A stretch of 23,592 bases of DNA from DATAXP01 sp036272935 (GTDB lineage Bacteria > Planctomycetota > Planctomycetia > Pirellulales > PNKZ01). The stretch is taken from positions 1-23,592 of the forward strand of contig DATAXP010000111.1 of the NCBI GenBank assembly GCA_036272935.1. Reading direction: 5' to 3'. The position numbers and the translations under genes are program-made. The notes beneath the pieces were generated by a model. It was not told the origin of the DNA, searched no databases, and worked only from the letters and a program-made list of their open reading frames with translations. Shown here one piece after another: positions 7,187 to 14,677 of the stretch. Within the stretch, counting starts at the first letter, position 1; the number at the start of each line of letters is the position of its first letter.

Positions 7187-8167
7187 ATGAGCCGCAACAA
7201 GCGCTACGACGAAGAAGCCTTTGGCAGCGATTCCTTCCTGGATATCGTGGCCAACATGGTAGGAATTCTCATCATCCTGGTGATGATCGCAGGCTTGCGC
7301 GCCAAGCAAGCCCCGGAGTTCGACGCCCAGCCGACCGACGAGCAGCGCAACGCGCTGGCCGAGCTGGAAAACGAAGCCGGCGCGTTGGCCGGCGAAGTAC
7401 GCAGCCGGTTGGCCGAAGTCGAGCAATTGGCCGCCATCGGCCGCAGCCGCGAGCTGGAACGCGATTCACTGCTGTATTTGTCGGCGCAGGCCAAGCATCT
7501 GCTCGGCGAAAAGCGCAACACGCTGGGGAGCCGTGAGCGCGACGAGTTCGATTTGCGCCGCAAGGTTGCCGAGCGCGAAACCATGCTCACCAAGTTGACG
7601 CGCGGCCTGCAGGACGCGGCGGCTACCGAGGTCACCGCCGTCAAAATCGAAAACTATCCGACGCCGATCAGCCGCACCGTCCACGGGCACGAGGCGCACT
7701 TCCAACTGAAGCACGGCCGCGTGGTGTTCGTGCCGATCGAAGATGCGCAGGCCGCGATGATCAGCGACATCAAGCGCAACATGTACAAGCTGGAAAGCCT
7801 ATCAGAAGTAAGCGACATTGTCGGACCGATCGGCGACTACCGGCTGCGCTATACGGTCAGCAAGGTCGCCGCGGGGCGCGGCCAAGTGATGCTCGACCTG
7901 ACGTACGAGATGCTGCCGCTGGCCGACCCGCTGGGCGAAACGATCGAGGAAGCCTTTGCCCCCAACTCCGAGTTCCGCGAAGCGATGGCCAAGACGAACC
8001 CTCGCCATACGACCATCACGCTTTGGGCGTATCCCGACAGCTTCGCCTTGTACCGCACGCTCAAGAAGGAGCTGTACAACCAAGGGTTCGCGGTGGCTGG
8101 CCGTCCGTTGCCGATGCACCAGCTCATCAGCGGCTCGCCACACGGCACCAAATCGGCCGCCGAATAG
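7187..8167 (+). CDS. Second ExbD-like membrane protein
   Basis: The 326-residue product has a short acidic cytoplasmic start, then one transmembrane helix at about 17-38 (FLDIVANMVGILIILVMIAG). A predicted coiled coil at about 48-145 follows, and then a periplasmic domain at about 155-312. The domain begins EAHFQLKHGRVVFVPIE and includes TITLWAYPDSFALYRTLK and a closing GRPLP. Its pattern (beta strand, variable region, then a strand with YPD or RPDG and a helix) resembles the two domains of the preceding protein and the periplasmic fold of TolR/ExbD. It follows the giant protein after 40 bases with no good ribosome site, so translational coupling or a weak start is likely. The protein ends GSPHGTKSAAE. 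As the third gene of the operon, it probably forms part of the same proton-driven assembly. Confidence 0.78.
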   Translation: MSRNKRYDEEAFGSDSFLDIVANMVGILIILVMIAGLRAKQAPEFDAQPTDEQRNALAELENEAGALAGEVRSRLAEVEQLAAIGRSRELERDSLLYLSAQAKHLLGEKRNTLGSRERDEFDLRRKVAERETMLTKLTRGLQDAAATEVTAVKIENYPTPISRTVHGHEAHFQLKHGRVVFVPIEDAQAAMISDIKRNMYKLESLSEVSDIVGPIGDYRLRYTVSKVAAGRGQVMLDLTYEMLPLADPLGETIEEAFAPNSEFREAMAKTNPRHTTITLWAYPDSFALYRTLKKELYNQGFAVAGRPLPMHQLISGSPHGTKSAAE

Positions 8168-8355
8168 CGAAATGAGCAGGCGCGATCATGCCGCCTTCGC
8201 ACCATGCTGGCAAAAGTACTTGCCAAGCTGGCACCGTTTTCCGATACTCCGTCGTCGCGCTGCGGTGTGAATGATCAGGCGCGATGCTGGCACGCCGGCT
8301 CACGCGGGGTTCGCTCGCCGAGTGCCGCTGATACGGAGGGAGGAATCGACACGCG
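8168..8355. other. Intergenic region before the TIM-barrel gene
   Basis: This is 188 bp without a recognised gene. It contains two similar stretches, aatgagcaggcgcgat (about 8171) and aatgatcaggcgcgat (about 8269), both followed within a few bases by atgctgg or a similar sequence. They may be a short direct duplication. No terminator with a U-tract was found after the ExbD-like operon. Confidence 0.35.
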
Positions 8356-9183
8356 ATGCCGCGGCTTTCGCTGAACCAAATGACCACCTTTCGGTGGAAC
8401 TTCGAGGAAGACCTGTCGCAGGCTGCGGCTCTGGGGTTCACGGCGATCGGTCTGTGGCGGCAGAAGCTGGCCGACTACGGCGAACAGGCGGGCCAGGCGC
8501 TGCTGGCGGCGATGGGGCTGAGCGTCTCGAACGTGTGCTGGGCCGGCGGGTTCATCGGCAGCGACGGCCGCTCGCTGGCCGAGAGCATCGCCGACGCCAC
8601 CGACGCCATTCGGCTCACCGCCGCGCTGCATGCCGATTGCCTGGTGGTGTACAGTGGCCCGCGCGGCGGGCATACGAACACCCACGCCCATCGCCTGTTC
8701 CGCGACTCGCTGAGAGAACTGCTACCGGCGGCTCGAAGGTTCGGCGTGACGTTGGCGATCAAGGCGGTGCACGCTCACTGTGCCGTCGATTGCGGCATCG
8801 TCACGCGCTTGAGCGACGCGGTCGACCTCATTCGTTCGTTTGACGACCCGTGTGTGAAATTGGCCTTCGACACCTACCAGATGGGCTGGGATCTGGACGT
8901 TCCCGATCGTTTGGCCGAGTTGGCCAATGACATTGCGATTGTGCATCTGGCCGACGGCCACCCTCCGACGCACGGCGAGATGCACTGTTGCCCGTTGGGC
9001 CAAGGGGACGTGCCGGTGGAGGCGATGCTCGCGGCTCTCGAGCGCGGCGGCTACAACGGCTACTTCGACCTCAAGCTAGTCGGTGCTGCCAACGACCCGG
9101 CCGGCTATCGCGACCTGCTCGTCCACTCGCAGCAATCGGCCGCGGATATGCTCTCAGCCTTGCCTTCCGGCTCGCAGCGCTGA
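8356..9183 (+). CDS. Sugar phosphate isomerase/epimerase-like TIM barrel
   Basis: The 275-residue product belongs to the xylose isomerase-like / AP endonuclease 2 barrel superfamily. It starts RLSLNQMTTFRWNFEED and contains LADYG, VYSGPRGGH, KLAFDTYQMG (168-177), VHLADG (196-201) and LGQGDVP (214-220). Several divalent-metal ligands usually found in this family appear changed. The glutamate of the IEPxH motif is K136, the histidine of FDTYH is Q175, and the glutamate of the final strand (usually VEL) is K240. D172 and H197 remain. The protein may be a divergent enzyme with another mechanism or a non-catalytic homologue; the substrate is unknown. The start is supported by GGAGGGAGGA eleven bases upstream. 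The 3' end overlaps the convergent mfnB frame by 79 bp. Confidence 0.75.
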   Translation: MPRLSLNQMTTFRWNFEEDLSQAAALGFTAIGLWRQKLADYGEQAGQALLAAMGLSVSNVCWAGGFIGSDGRSLAESIADATDAIRLTAALHADCLVVYSGPRGGHTNTHAHRLFRDSLRELLPAARRFGVTLAIKAVHAHCAVDCGIVTRLSDAVDLIRSFDDPCVKLAFDTYQMGWDLDVPDRLAELANDIAIVHLADGHPPTHGEMHCCPLGQGDVPVEAMLAALERGGYNGYFDLKLVGAANDPAGYRDLLVHSQQSAADMLSALPSGSQR

Positions 9184-9863
9184 GATAGCAACTCGGCGAG
9201 CGCACGAACGCGCCGTGGTGAAATGGTCGACGTGCGCCCCTGCTCGCAGGCTGCGCCGCGCACGGCGATGAAATCGGGCGCGAGCGCGGCGACCTTTGCA
9301 ATCGCCGACGCATCGAGCGAGCCGGCCAGCACAATTTGCATTCCCTGAGCGCGAGCCGCCACGATCAGCTCGTCCAGTTGCTTGAAAGCCATCTGATCGA
9401 GCAAGCCGCCGCGCGTCTTGTCGAACGTGTCGACCAGCAATAGTTTGCATTGCGTTGCTGCCGAGGCGGCTAACACATCCAATGGCGCAGGACTTCGAGC
9501 CAATTGATGATCGGCATACGCCACCGCCACCGGAGCAATCGAGTGCGGAAGTGCCTCGATCATGCGTCGCCAACGTGCTTGCCAGTCGTCGAGCGCCGCG
9601 CAGGCCGCGAGCCCCAGCTTGGCGAACGCGAGTCCCTCGGGCAGCGAGGCAACGAACTGCCGATCGGCGTCGATCAGTTCCCCCAGCGCCGCGCTGACTG
9701 GCCGGAGACCGTCGACCTCGCGCAGCACGGCAGCGATTGTCTCCCGCGATGCCGCCCCCAGCGAACCGTGCCGCGGCTCTTTGACGTCGATCACGCCGGC
9801 ACCGCCATCGAGCGCCGCACGTGCCTCGCTTTGGTCGCGCACGCTTACCAGCAGCCGCGTCAT
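9105..9863 (-). CDS. mfnB: (5-formylfuran-3-yl)methyl phosphate synthase
   Basis: MfnB (DUF556) condenses two glyceraldehyde-3-phosphate molecules into a furan phosphate used for methanofuran. In bacteria it accompanies methanopterin-linked C1 metabolism. The 252-residue product begins TRLLVSVRDQSEARAALDGG and has the family lysines and aspartate: K28 in DVKEP, K82 in FAKLG, and D145 and K149 in LLVDTFDKTRGG. These correspond to catalytic positions reported for the archaeal enzyme, as I recall them. The ATG at 9863 is preferred. The frame opens further to 10046, but that part overlaps the preceding gene and is not family-like. Start and upstream stop overlap as ATGA, implying coupling with the membrane protein at 9860-10417. 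The last 25 or so residues extend into the end of the convergent isomerase-like gene. Other C1 genes are not in the window. Confidence 0.85.
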   Translation of the reverse strand: MTRLLVSVRDQSEARAALDGGAGVIDVKEPRHGSLGAASRETIAAVLREVDGLRPVSAALGELIDADRQFVASLPEGLAFAKLGLAACAALDDWQARWRRMIEALPHSIAPVAVAYADHQLARSPAPLDVLAASAATQCKLLLVDTFDKTRGGLLDQMAFKQLDELIVAARAQGMQIVLAGSLDASAIAKVAALAPDFIAVRGAACEQGRTSTISPRRVRALAELLSQRCEPEGKAESISAADCCEWTSRSR

Positions 9864-10417
9864 CCGGCCACCTGCGCCGGCTGGGCGCGCGACCGATCGT
9901 GATCGGCTTGCTGCTTTGCCTCGTGCAGCTTCATGTTCAGCCGGTTGACGAGGTCGACCGATAACGGCTCGCACCACGTGCCGCGGATCGTGATGTAGTG
10001 GCCGCACCAGCTTCCCAGCCGCGGAGGCATCGCCACGTGTTCCCACTCCGTGGCGCGCTCGGCCAATCGCACCACCAGCGTGCGCGTCTCCGACCGGCTT
10101 GCCTCCTTGCCCGGTAGATAACTCGGTCCCTGCCCCAACAAGAATCCTTCCACGACCTCGATCGGAACCATGACGGGCTTGCGACCGAGGCGAAACCTTA
10201 GACTTCGGCCATCACATGCGATCACAGGAACGACCGCTGCGGTCACGCAAAGAGCAAGAAAGAACAGCAGGGGCAGGGCGCAAACAATTCCGAACCAGCG
10301 AAGCTCGGTGCTTGCCGCGAGCTTCAGCACCACACACAAGCCGAGAAGCTGTGGAATTGCGACCGTGATCAAGGGGCGCCAGTTCGCTCGCAGCCAGGTT
10401 TCATGCATGGGCGACAT
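9860..10417 (-). CDS. Two-helix membrane protein of unknown function
   Basis: This hypothetical protein is about 185 residues from the ATG at 10417. A GTG at 10435 and an ATG at 10408 are equally possible, and none has a clear ribosome site. Two hydrophobic helices lie near the N-terminus (LITVAIPQLLGLCVVLKLA, and WFGIVCALPLLFFLALCV with a hydrophobic extension). A soluble C-terminal part of about 110 residues follows, with a beta-rich stretch (LRFRLGRKPVMVPIEVVEGF) and the segment RTLVVRLAERATEWEH. This arrangement recalls small membrane-anchored PH-like proteins, but the match is not firm. It sits between the lipoprotein gene (18 bp upstream of the GTG) and mfnB (four-base overlap), so the three probably form one transcript. 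No link to C1 metabolism can be read from the sequence. Confidence 0.6.
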   Translation of the reverse strand: MSPMHETWLRANWRPLITVAIPQLLGLCVVLKLAASTELRWFGIVCALPLLFFLALCVTAAVVPVIACDGRSLRFRLGRKPVMVPIEVVEGFLLGQGPSYLPGKEASRSETRTLVVRLAERATEWEHVAMPPRLGSWCGHYITIRGTWCEPLSVDLVNRLNMKLHEAKQQADHDRSRAQPAQVAG

Positions 10418-10453
10418 TCTAAACCGTCGTGCCACGGCCGACGACTGCCGCGT

Positions 10454-11989
10454 TCAGCGGCCTCGGCCATCCTCGTTCGCCGCTCGGTTCTTTTTCGCCG
10501 CGATTGCAAGCTGGCGAGCCCGCCACAGGTTGCCGGGGCGCTGCGGGCCGTGGGTGTTCTGATACGTGCGGATCGCGTCGGCGTTGCGCCCCAGCGCCTC
10601 GTACGTTCGTGCCAAGTTGTAACGGGCCCCCTCGCTCCACGGACTTTCAGGATCGATGGCCAGCACCCGATCCTTGAAGTAATCAATCGCCGCGTCGAGG
10701 TTGTCACGCTCCAGCGACGCGACACCCAGCCAGTAGCTCGCCGCCAGCTTGCCGCCGCGGATGGCCGGCTCGTATTCTTTTTCCAAGCGTTTCGTGGCCA
10801 GGGCCAGGTTGATGTCGTCGTTCGAGGGGCGGGCGCGTTGATACTCGGCCAATGCTCCATGCTCGCCCGACAACCGGCCACACAGGTGCAGCACGCGAGC
10901 CTTCCAGAGGACTTGGCCGCGAACGGCGCGCAACGGCGCAAACTCGGCTTGCAGCCGCGAGCGCATCGCCGGGGTGTTCGCCCGTCGTCGCCCGATCGGC
11001 ACCTGCCACAATCGCACGTCGCTGACTTGTTTTGTCTTCTCCAACTCGGCCGCCAGTCCGCTAGCATCGACGACCAGCGCCATGTGTTGCGGCCCCGCCA
11101 AACGCGCTTCGACCAGCGCCATGCGCTCAGACAAGTCCTGCGGCGAGGCGGGGATGAGCGCGACGAGCGATTTTAGCTCCGCCGGCGTGAGACGATACGG
11201 GGAATCATCGTCGATGCGCAACTGCTCGAGCACCGCCTGATCGACCGACGCCGCGGCGAGCGTCGCCACTGCGTGTCCGTCGACCGCCGGAATCGGCACG
11301 CCCAGCAGCGCGTCGAACAGGTACAGCTCACCGCCGTGCAGCAAGGCCGCCAACCCCGTCGGCTTCGCCGCGTCCCCTCCCGCAGCCAGCAGCACCACGT
11401 CGAGGCCTTGTTGCCTCGCCAGCAGCGCGAAGATCCACGCGCGCTCCTCGGCAGTCGCTCGGCCGACAAGCATGATTTGCCACGGCAAGCGCGGCAGCGG
11501 ATCGGTCGACGAATCGCTCGATGGCTCATCAAGCTCAATTTCGCGAATCGTCCAGTCGAACAGCAGCTTCGCGCGCTCAAGTGGATCGATCTCCGAACCG
11601 ACGGCAAAGCGGGCCGCCTCGCGCAACCACACCGATTCCTCCAGCGCCAGACCATCGGGTCCGGCGAAGCGCAACTCACCCAGCGACTTCATCAGCGGCG
11701 TGTCGCGCAGCTCCTGCGGAAGTTCGGCCACCAACGGATCAGGTTGCCAGTGGGCGATCGGTTGCTGCACCGCGATCCATTGATTCAACCGGTTCACCAC
11801 CTGCACCAAGGCATCTTCCGACTGAAAGTCATCCACCGTATTCAACAGGCCTATGGCACTGGCAAACACCTGGTCGCTGACCTCGCGGCCAAAGGCGGCC
11901 TCGGCCGGCGGCACTTCGTAGCGGTCGGCGCAGCCGGCGAGCACGGCGAGAATTATCCCGGCGGTTACGAAGATTGGCGGCGAACGCAT
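10454..11989 (-). CDS. Lipoprotein with transglutaminase-like region and TPR-like C-terminus
   Basis: The 511-residue product begins with a lipoprotein signal: MRSPPIFVTAGIILAVLAGC, with the lipobox cysteine at 20. The ATG at 11989 is preferred over 12028 because it places the lipobox correctly. Residues about 130-201 (ERAKLLFDWTIREIEL, then GRATAEERAWIFALLARQQG) resemble the helical core of transglutaminase-like domains. The position where the catalytic cysteine would be (GxC.E) reads GRATAEE, so it would not be active. Residues about 420-495 (ASYWLGVASLERDNLDAAID, then ARYNLARTYEALGRNADAI) form two TPR-like helical pairs. It is likely an outer-membrane-attached scaffold or peptide-binding protein. 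The gene is divergent from the antiporter, with a 50-bp gap holding both start regions, and leads the run to mfnB. Confidence 0.72.
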   Translation of the reverse strand: MRSPPIFVTAGIILAVLAGCADRYEVPPAEAAFGREVSDQVFASAIGLLNTVDDFQSEDALVQVVNRLNQWIAVQQPIAHWQPDPLVAELPQELRDTPLMKSLGELRFAGPDGLALEESVWLREAARFAVGSEIDPLERAKLLFDWTIREIELDEPSSDSSTDPLPRLPWQIMLVGRATAEERAWIFALLARQQGLDVVLLAAGGDAAKPTGLAALLHGGELYLFDALLGVPIPAVDGHAVATLAAASVDQAVLEQLRIDDDSPYRLTPAELKSLVALIPASPQDLSERMALVEARLAGPQHMALVVDASGLAAELEKTKQVSDVRLWQVPIGRRRANTPAMRSRLQAEFAPLRAVRGQVLWKARVLHLCGRLSGEHGALAEYQRARPSNDDINLALATKRLEKEYEPAIRGGKLAASYWLGVASLERDNLDAAIDYFKDRVLAIDPESPWSEGARYNLARTYEALGRNADAIRTYQNTHGPQRPGNLWRARQLAIAAKKNRAANEDGRGR

Positions 11990-12039
11990 CACCCCATTGT
12001 ACGCAGTTCGGCGCGGAATCTGCTGCATCCGACGCCCCC

Positions 12040-13848
12040 ATGACTGAACCCATCCTGCTCGAGCTGGCGGGCCTGCTGGTCCTGGGCATCGGCGCCCAGT
12101 GGCTGGCGTGGCGGCTGCGCATCCCCGCGATCCTGCTGCTGCTGGTCACCGGCTTCGCCGTCGGACCTGGAATGCAGGCGCTCGGGCGGGAGAAACTGAT
12201 CGATCCGGCCGCGCTGTTCGGCGATCTGTTGCCGGCGCTGGTGTCGTTATCGGTGGCGGTCGTGTTGTTCGAAGGTGGGCTGAGCCTGAACTTTGCGCAG
12301 CTCAAGCAAGCCGGCCGCGTGATTCTGCTGCTGGTCACCATCGGTGCGGCGATCACCTGTGCCGTGTCAGCCCTCGCCGCGCGGTGGTTATTGGGGATGC
12401 CGTGGCCGCTGGCCTGGCTGCTCGGTTCGATCCTCAGCGTGACGGGACCAACGGTGATTGGACCACTGCTGCGCCACGTGCGGCCGATCGGACACACGGG
12501 GCCGATCCTCAAGTGGGAAGGGATCGTCATCGATCCGATCGGTGCGATACTGACCGTGCTGGTGTTCGAGGCGATCCTGCGCGAGAGCCAGCAACGCGCG
12601 TGGCTGGCGGCGCTCGAAGGGATGGGGTGGATCGTGCTCGTGGGCGGGATCGTCGGCGTCGTGACCGCCCTGCTGCTCACCTGGGCATTCCGCCGCTACT
12701 TCATTCCCGATTACCTCCAGAACGCGATGACGCTTGCGACCGTCGTCGCCGGCTTCGCCGCGGCCAATCAGTTTGCTTCGGAGTCGGGACTATTGGCAGT
12801 GACCGTCATGGGGCTGGTGCTAGGCAACCAGCACCGCGTGAAGTTGGCGCACATTACCGAGTTCAAAGAGAACCTGTCGATCATGTTGGTCAGCGGATTG
12901 TTCATCGTGCTCGCCTCCCGCCTGAGCATCGAGCAAGTGCGATCGACAAGCCTGCCGGCCGTGGCGTTCACAGCGCTGTTGATCCTCGTGGCACGACCGT
13001 TGGCCGTGGCGGTCTCGACGCTGCGCTCCTCGTTGAGCTGGCGCGAGCGGTTGTTCCTGGCGTGGATGGCACCGCGCGGAATCGTTGCCGCCTCGGTGGC
13101 CTCGCTGTTCGCCCTGCGATTGCAGCGCGCCAACTACCCGGGGAGCAGCGACCTGGTGCCGGTGGTGTTCACGGTGATCGTCGGGACGGTGATCGTTTAC
13201 GGACTCACGGCCCCGTGGCTGTCGCGGCGGCTCTCGCTCTCGGCGACCCGGCCGGGATTTCTGATCGCCGGCGCCAACCGTGTCGCCCAGGCAATTGCCG
13301 CGGCATTGCAGGCCGAAGGGCAGACGGTGCTGCTTGTCGAATCGCGCTTCGACCTGACGAGCCAGGCGCGGCTGCACGGCTTGCCGGCGCTCTACGGCAG
13401 TGTCCTCTCGCAGTTCGTGCAGGAACAGATCGAGCTGACCGGAATCGGCCGGTTGCTGGCGCTTACGCCGAATGAAGAGGTCAATTCGCTGGCGGCGATG
13501 CGCTACTCGCGCGTGTTTGGTCACGAGCAGGTGTTCCAGGTCGCGCCCGATACCGGCCAAGGGGGCCGCAAGGAAAAAGTCGCCCCCGAGTTGCAAGGCC
13601 GCGGCCTGTTCGCCGAAGGCGTGACCTACGACGACCTCGAATCGCGGATCGACGCCGGCCATGTGATCAAGCGCACGCTGATCACCGAAACGTTCACGTT
13701 CGCCGATTTTCAGGCGCTGCACGGCGAGGCCGCGCTGCCGCTATTCGTCGTCGAAGCGTCCGGCAACGTCGATCCCGCGGTGGCCGAAGGGCCGATCGCC
13801 CCGCAGCCCGGCCAAGCCCTGGTCAGCCTCACGGAGCCGCGAAGCTGA
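12040..13848 (+). CDS. CPA1/NhaP-type cation:proton antiporter with TrkA-N-like tail
   Basis: The 602-residue product has a hydrophobic region of roughly twelve helices (residues 5-395). A soluble nucleotide-binding-like domain follows (405 to about 520: PGFLIAGANRVAQAIAAALQ, VLLVESRFD, LTPNEEVNSLAAMRYSRVFG). Family features include VVLFEGGLSL at 74-83, SVTGPTVIGPLL at 133-144, WEGIVIDPIGA at 159-169 and APRGIVAASVASL at 344-356. D165 in the fifth or sixth helix is the expected proton/cation-binding aspartate. The protein should exchange Na+ or K+ for protons across the inner membrane, with the cytoplasmic tail sensing nucleotides or ions. The ATG at 12040 starts MTEPILLELAGLLVLG. The frame stays open to 11974, but that segment lies in the divergent promoter region. 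It has no operon partner downstream. Confidence 0.87.
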   Translation: MTEPILLELAGLLVLGIGAQWLAWRLRIPAILLLLVTGFAVGPGMQALGREKLIDPAALFGDLLPALVSLSVAVVLFEGGLSLNFAQLKQAGRVILLLVTIGAAITCAVSALAARWLLGMPWPLAWLLGSILSVTGPTVIGPLLRHVRPIGHTGPILKWEGIVIDPIGAILTVLVFEAILRESQQRAWLAALEGMGWIVLVGGIVGVVTALLLTWAFRRYFIPDYLQNAMTLATVVAGFAAANQFASESGLLAVTVMGLVLGNQHRVKLAHITEFKENLSIMLVSGLFIVLASRLSIEQVRSTSLPAVAFTALLILVARPLAVAVSTLRSSLSWRERLFLAWMAPRGIVAASVASLFALRLQRANYPGSSDLVPVVFTVIVGTVIVYGLTAPWLSRRLSLSATRPGFLIAGANRVAQAIAAALQAEGQTVLLVESRFDLTSQARLHGLPALYGSVLSQFVQEQIELTGIGRLLALTPNEEVNSLAAMRYSRVFGHEQVFQVAPDTGQGGRKEKVAPELQGRGLFAEGVTYDDLESRIDAGHVIKRTLITETFTFADFQALHGEAALPLFVVEASGNVDPAVAEGPIAPQPGQALVSLTEPRS

Positions 13849-13955
13849 ACGGTAACCGATTGTGCGCCGAAGCGCGAACTGGAACGGTTGACCCGCCGTT
13901 TCGTCGGTTAAAGAATGGTAGAATAGCGATCGGCTCGTAAACTGGGATCAATCGC

Positions 13956-14231
13956 ATGAGCATTCATTCATCCAGTGAAACAGCGATCTTTGAACGGATT
14001 GTTCTGCCGCCAGAGCCGGAGTTGAACGTGCAGACGGCGCGATCGCTGCTCGCGCTGAGCTTTGGTTCGGACGACACGACCAGGATGCAATGGCTCGCCG
14101 ACAAGGCGAAGCACGGATCGCTCACCGCCGACGAGCAAGAGGAGATCGACAGCTACGAGCGCGTGGGCCATTACCTCGCGATCCTCCAATCAAAAGCTCG
14201 TTTGGCGCTTCGCTCGAATGGCGGGGGCTGA
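13956..14231 (+). CDS. Small conserved-type protein paired with HNH nuclease
   Basis: The 91-residue acidic protein begins MSIHSSSETAIFERIVLPPE, then has a helical segment (TARSLLALSFGSDDTTRMQW) and LTADEQEEIDSYERVGHYLA, ending with LQSKARLALRSNGGG. I know similar short genes placed just upstream of HNH nuclease genes in other genomes, but no function is established. The stop at 14229-14231 lies three bases before the TTG start of the nuclease. The GGCGGGGG encoding its last residues may serve as that gene's ribosome site, so the two are translationally coupled. An accessory or inhibitor role is possible from this pairing, but is inference only. An AT-richer stretch with tagaat at 13919-13924 upstream is a weak promoter candidate. 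Confidence 0.72.
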   Translation: MSIHSSSETAIFERIVLPPEPELNVQTARSLLALSFGSDDTTRMQWLADKAKHGSLTADEQEEIDSYERVGHYLAILQSKARLALRSNGGG

Positions 14232-14234
14232 TTT

Positions 14235-14652
14235 TTGGTCGCGGACAAGGCGCTTGCCGCACTCGTGCGGTCGCGGGCAAACGGCTGTTGCGAGTACTGC
14301 CAGGTTTCACAAGCCTTCGACCCGCTGCCGTTTCAGATCGACCACGTCGTTGCCGTTCAGCATGCTGGGGAAACGGTTGCCGAGAACTTAGCGCTGGCAT
14401 GCTTCGCGTGCAATCGCCACAAAGGGCCGAACATTGCCGGGCTCGATCCAGCAACCGGCGGCGCGACGGTCCCCTTGTACCATCCGCGCCGCGAGGTCTG
14501 GTCCGAACAACTTTGCTTGGCATGGCCCCGAGCTGCTGGGGCTCACGCCGACAGGACGCGTTACCGTCCATGTGTTGGCGATCAACCGTGACTTCCGTGT
14601 CGCGCTTCGCCGCGCACTGATCCAAGAAGGCGTGTTTCCCCCAAGCGGTTGA
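14235..14652 (+). pseudogene. HNH endonuclease, frameshifted
   Basis: The first frame (TTG start at 14235) encodes an HNH domain. It has CEYC at 19-22, QIDHVVAVQHAGE at 34-46, ENLALACFACNRHKG at 50-64 and YHPRREVWSEQ near residue 90. At about 14505-14511 the frame breaks. The second frame continues the expected C-terminus as FAWHGPELLGLTPTGRVTV and ALRRALIQEGVFPPSG to the stop at 14650-14652. The local sequence gaacaactttgct contains one base more than an uninterrupted gaacactttgct (EHFA) would need, so a +1 insertion is the simplest explanation. The HNH core lies upstream of the lesion, so a truncated active nuclease is conceivable. Programmed frameshifting or a sequencing error are alternatives. 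Confidence 0.8.
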
Positions 14653-14677
14653 CCGTGGCCAGCGCAGCACTTTAAGG

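Noticed and set aside
3083..8167. Zorya-type anti-phage system
   Set aside because: ZorAB includes a MotA/ExbB-like and a MotB-like subunit with an OmpA-type domain, plus ZorC/D/E effectors. Here no OmpA-like domain, helicase or nuclease is linked to the ExbB-like gene.
13888..13924. Promoter ttgacc ... tagaat before the small protein/HNH pair
   Set aside because: The spacing between the two hexamers is 25 bp, too long for a standard sigma-70-type promoter. It is kept only as a weak hint in the gene entry.
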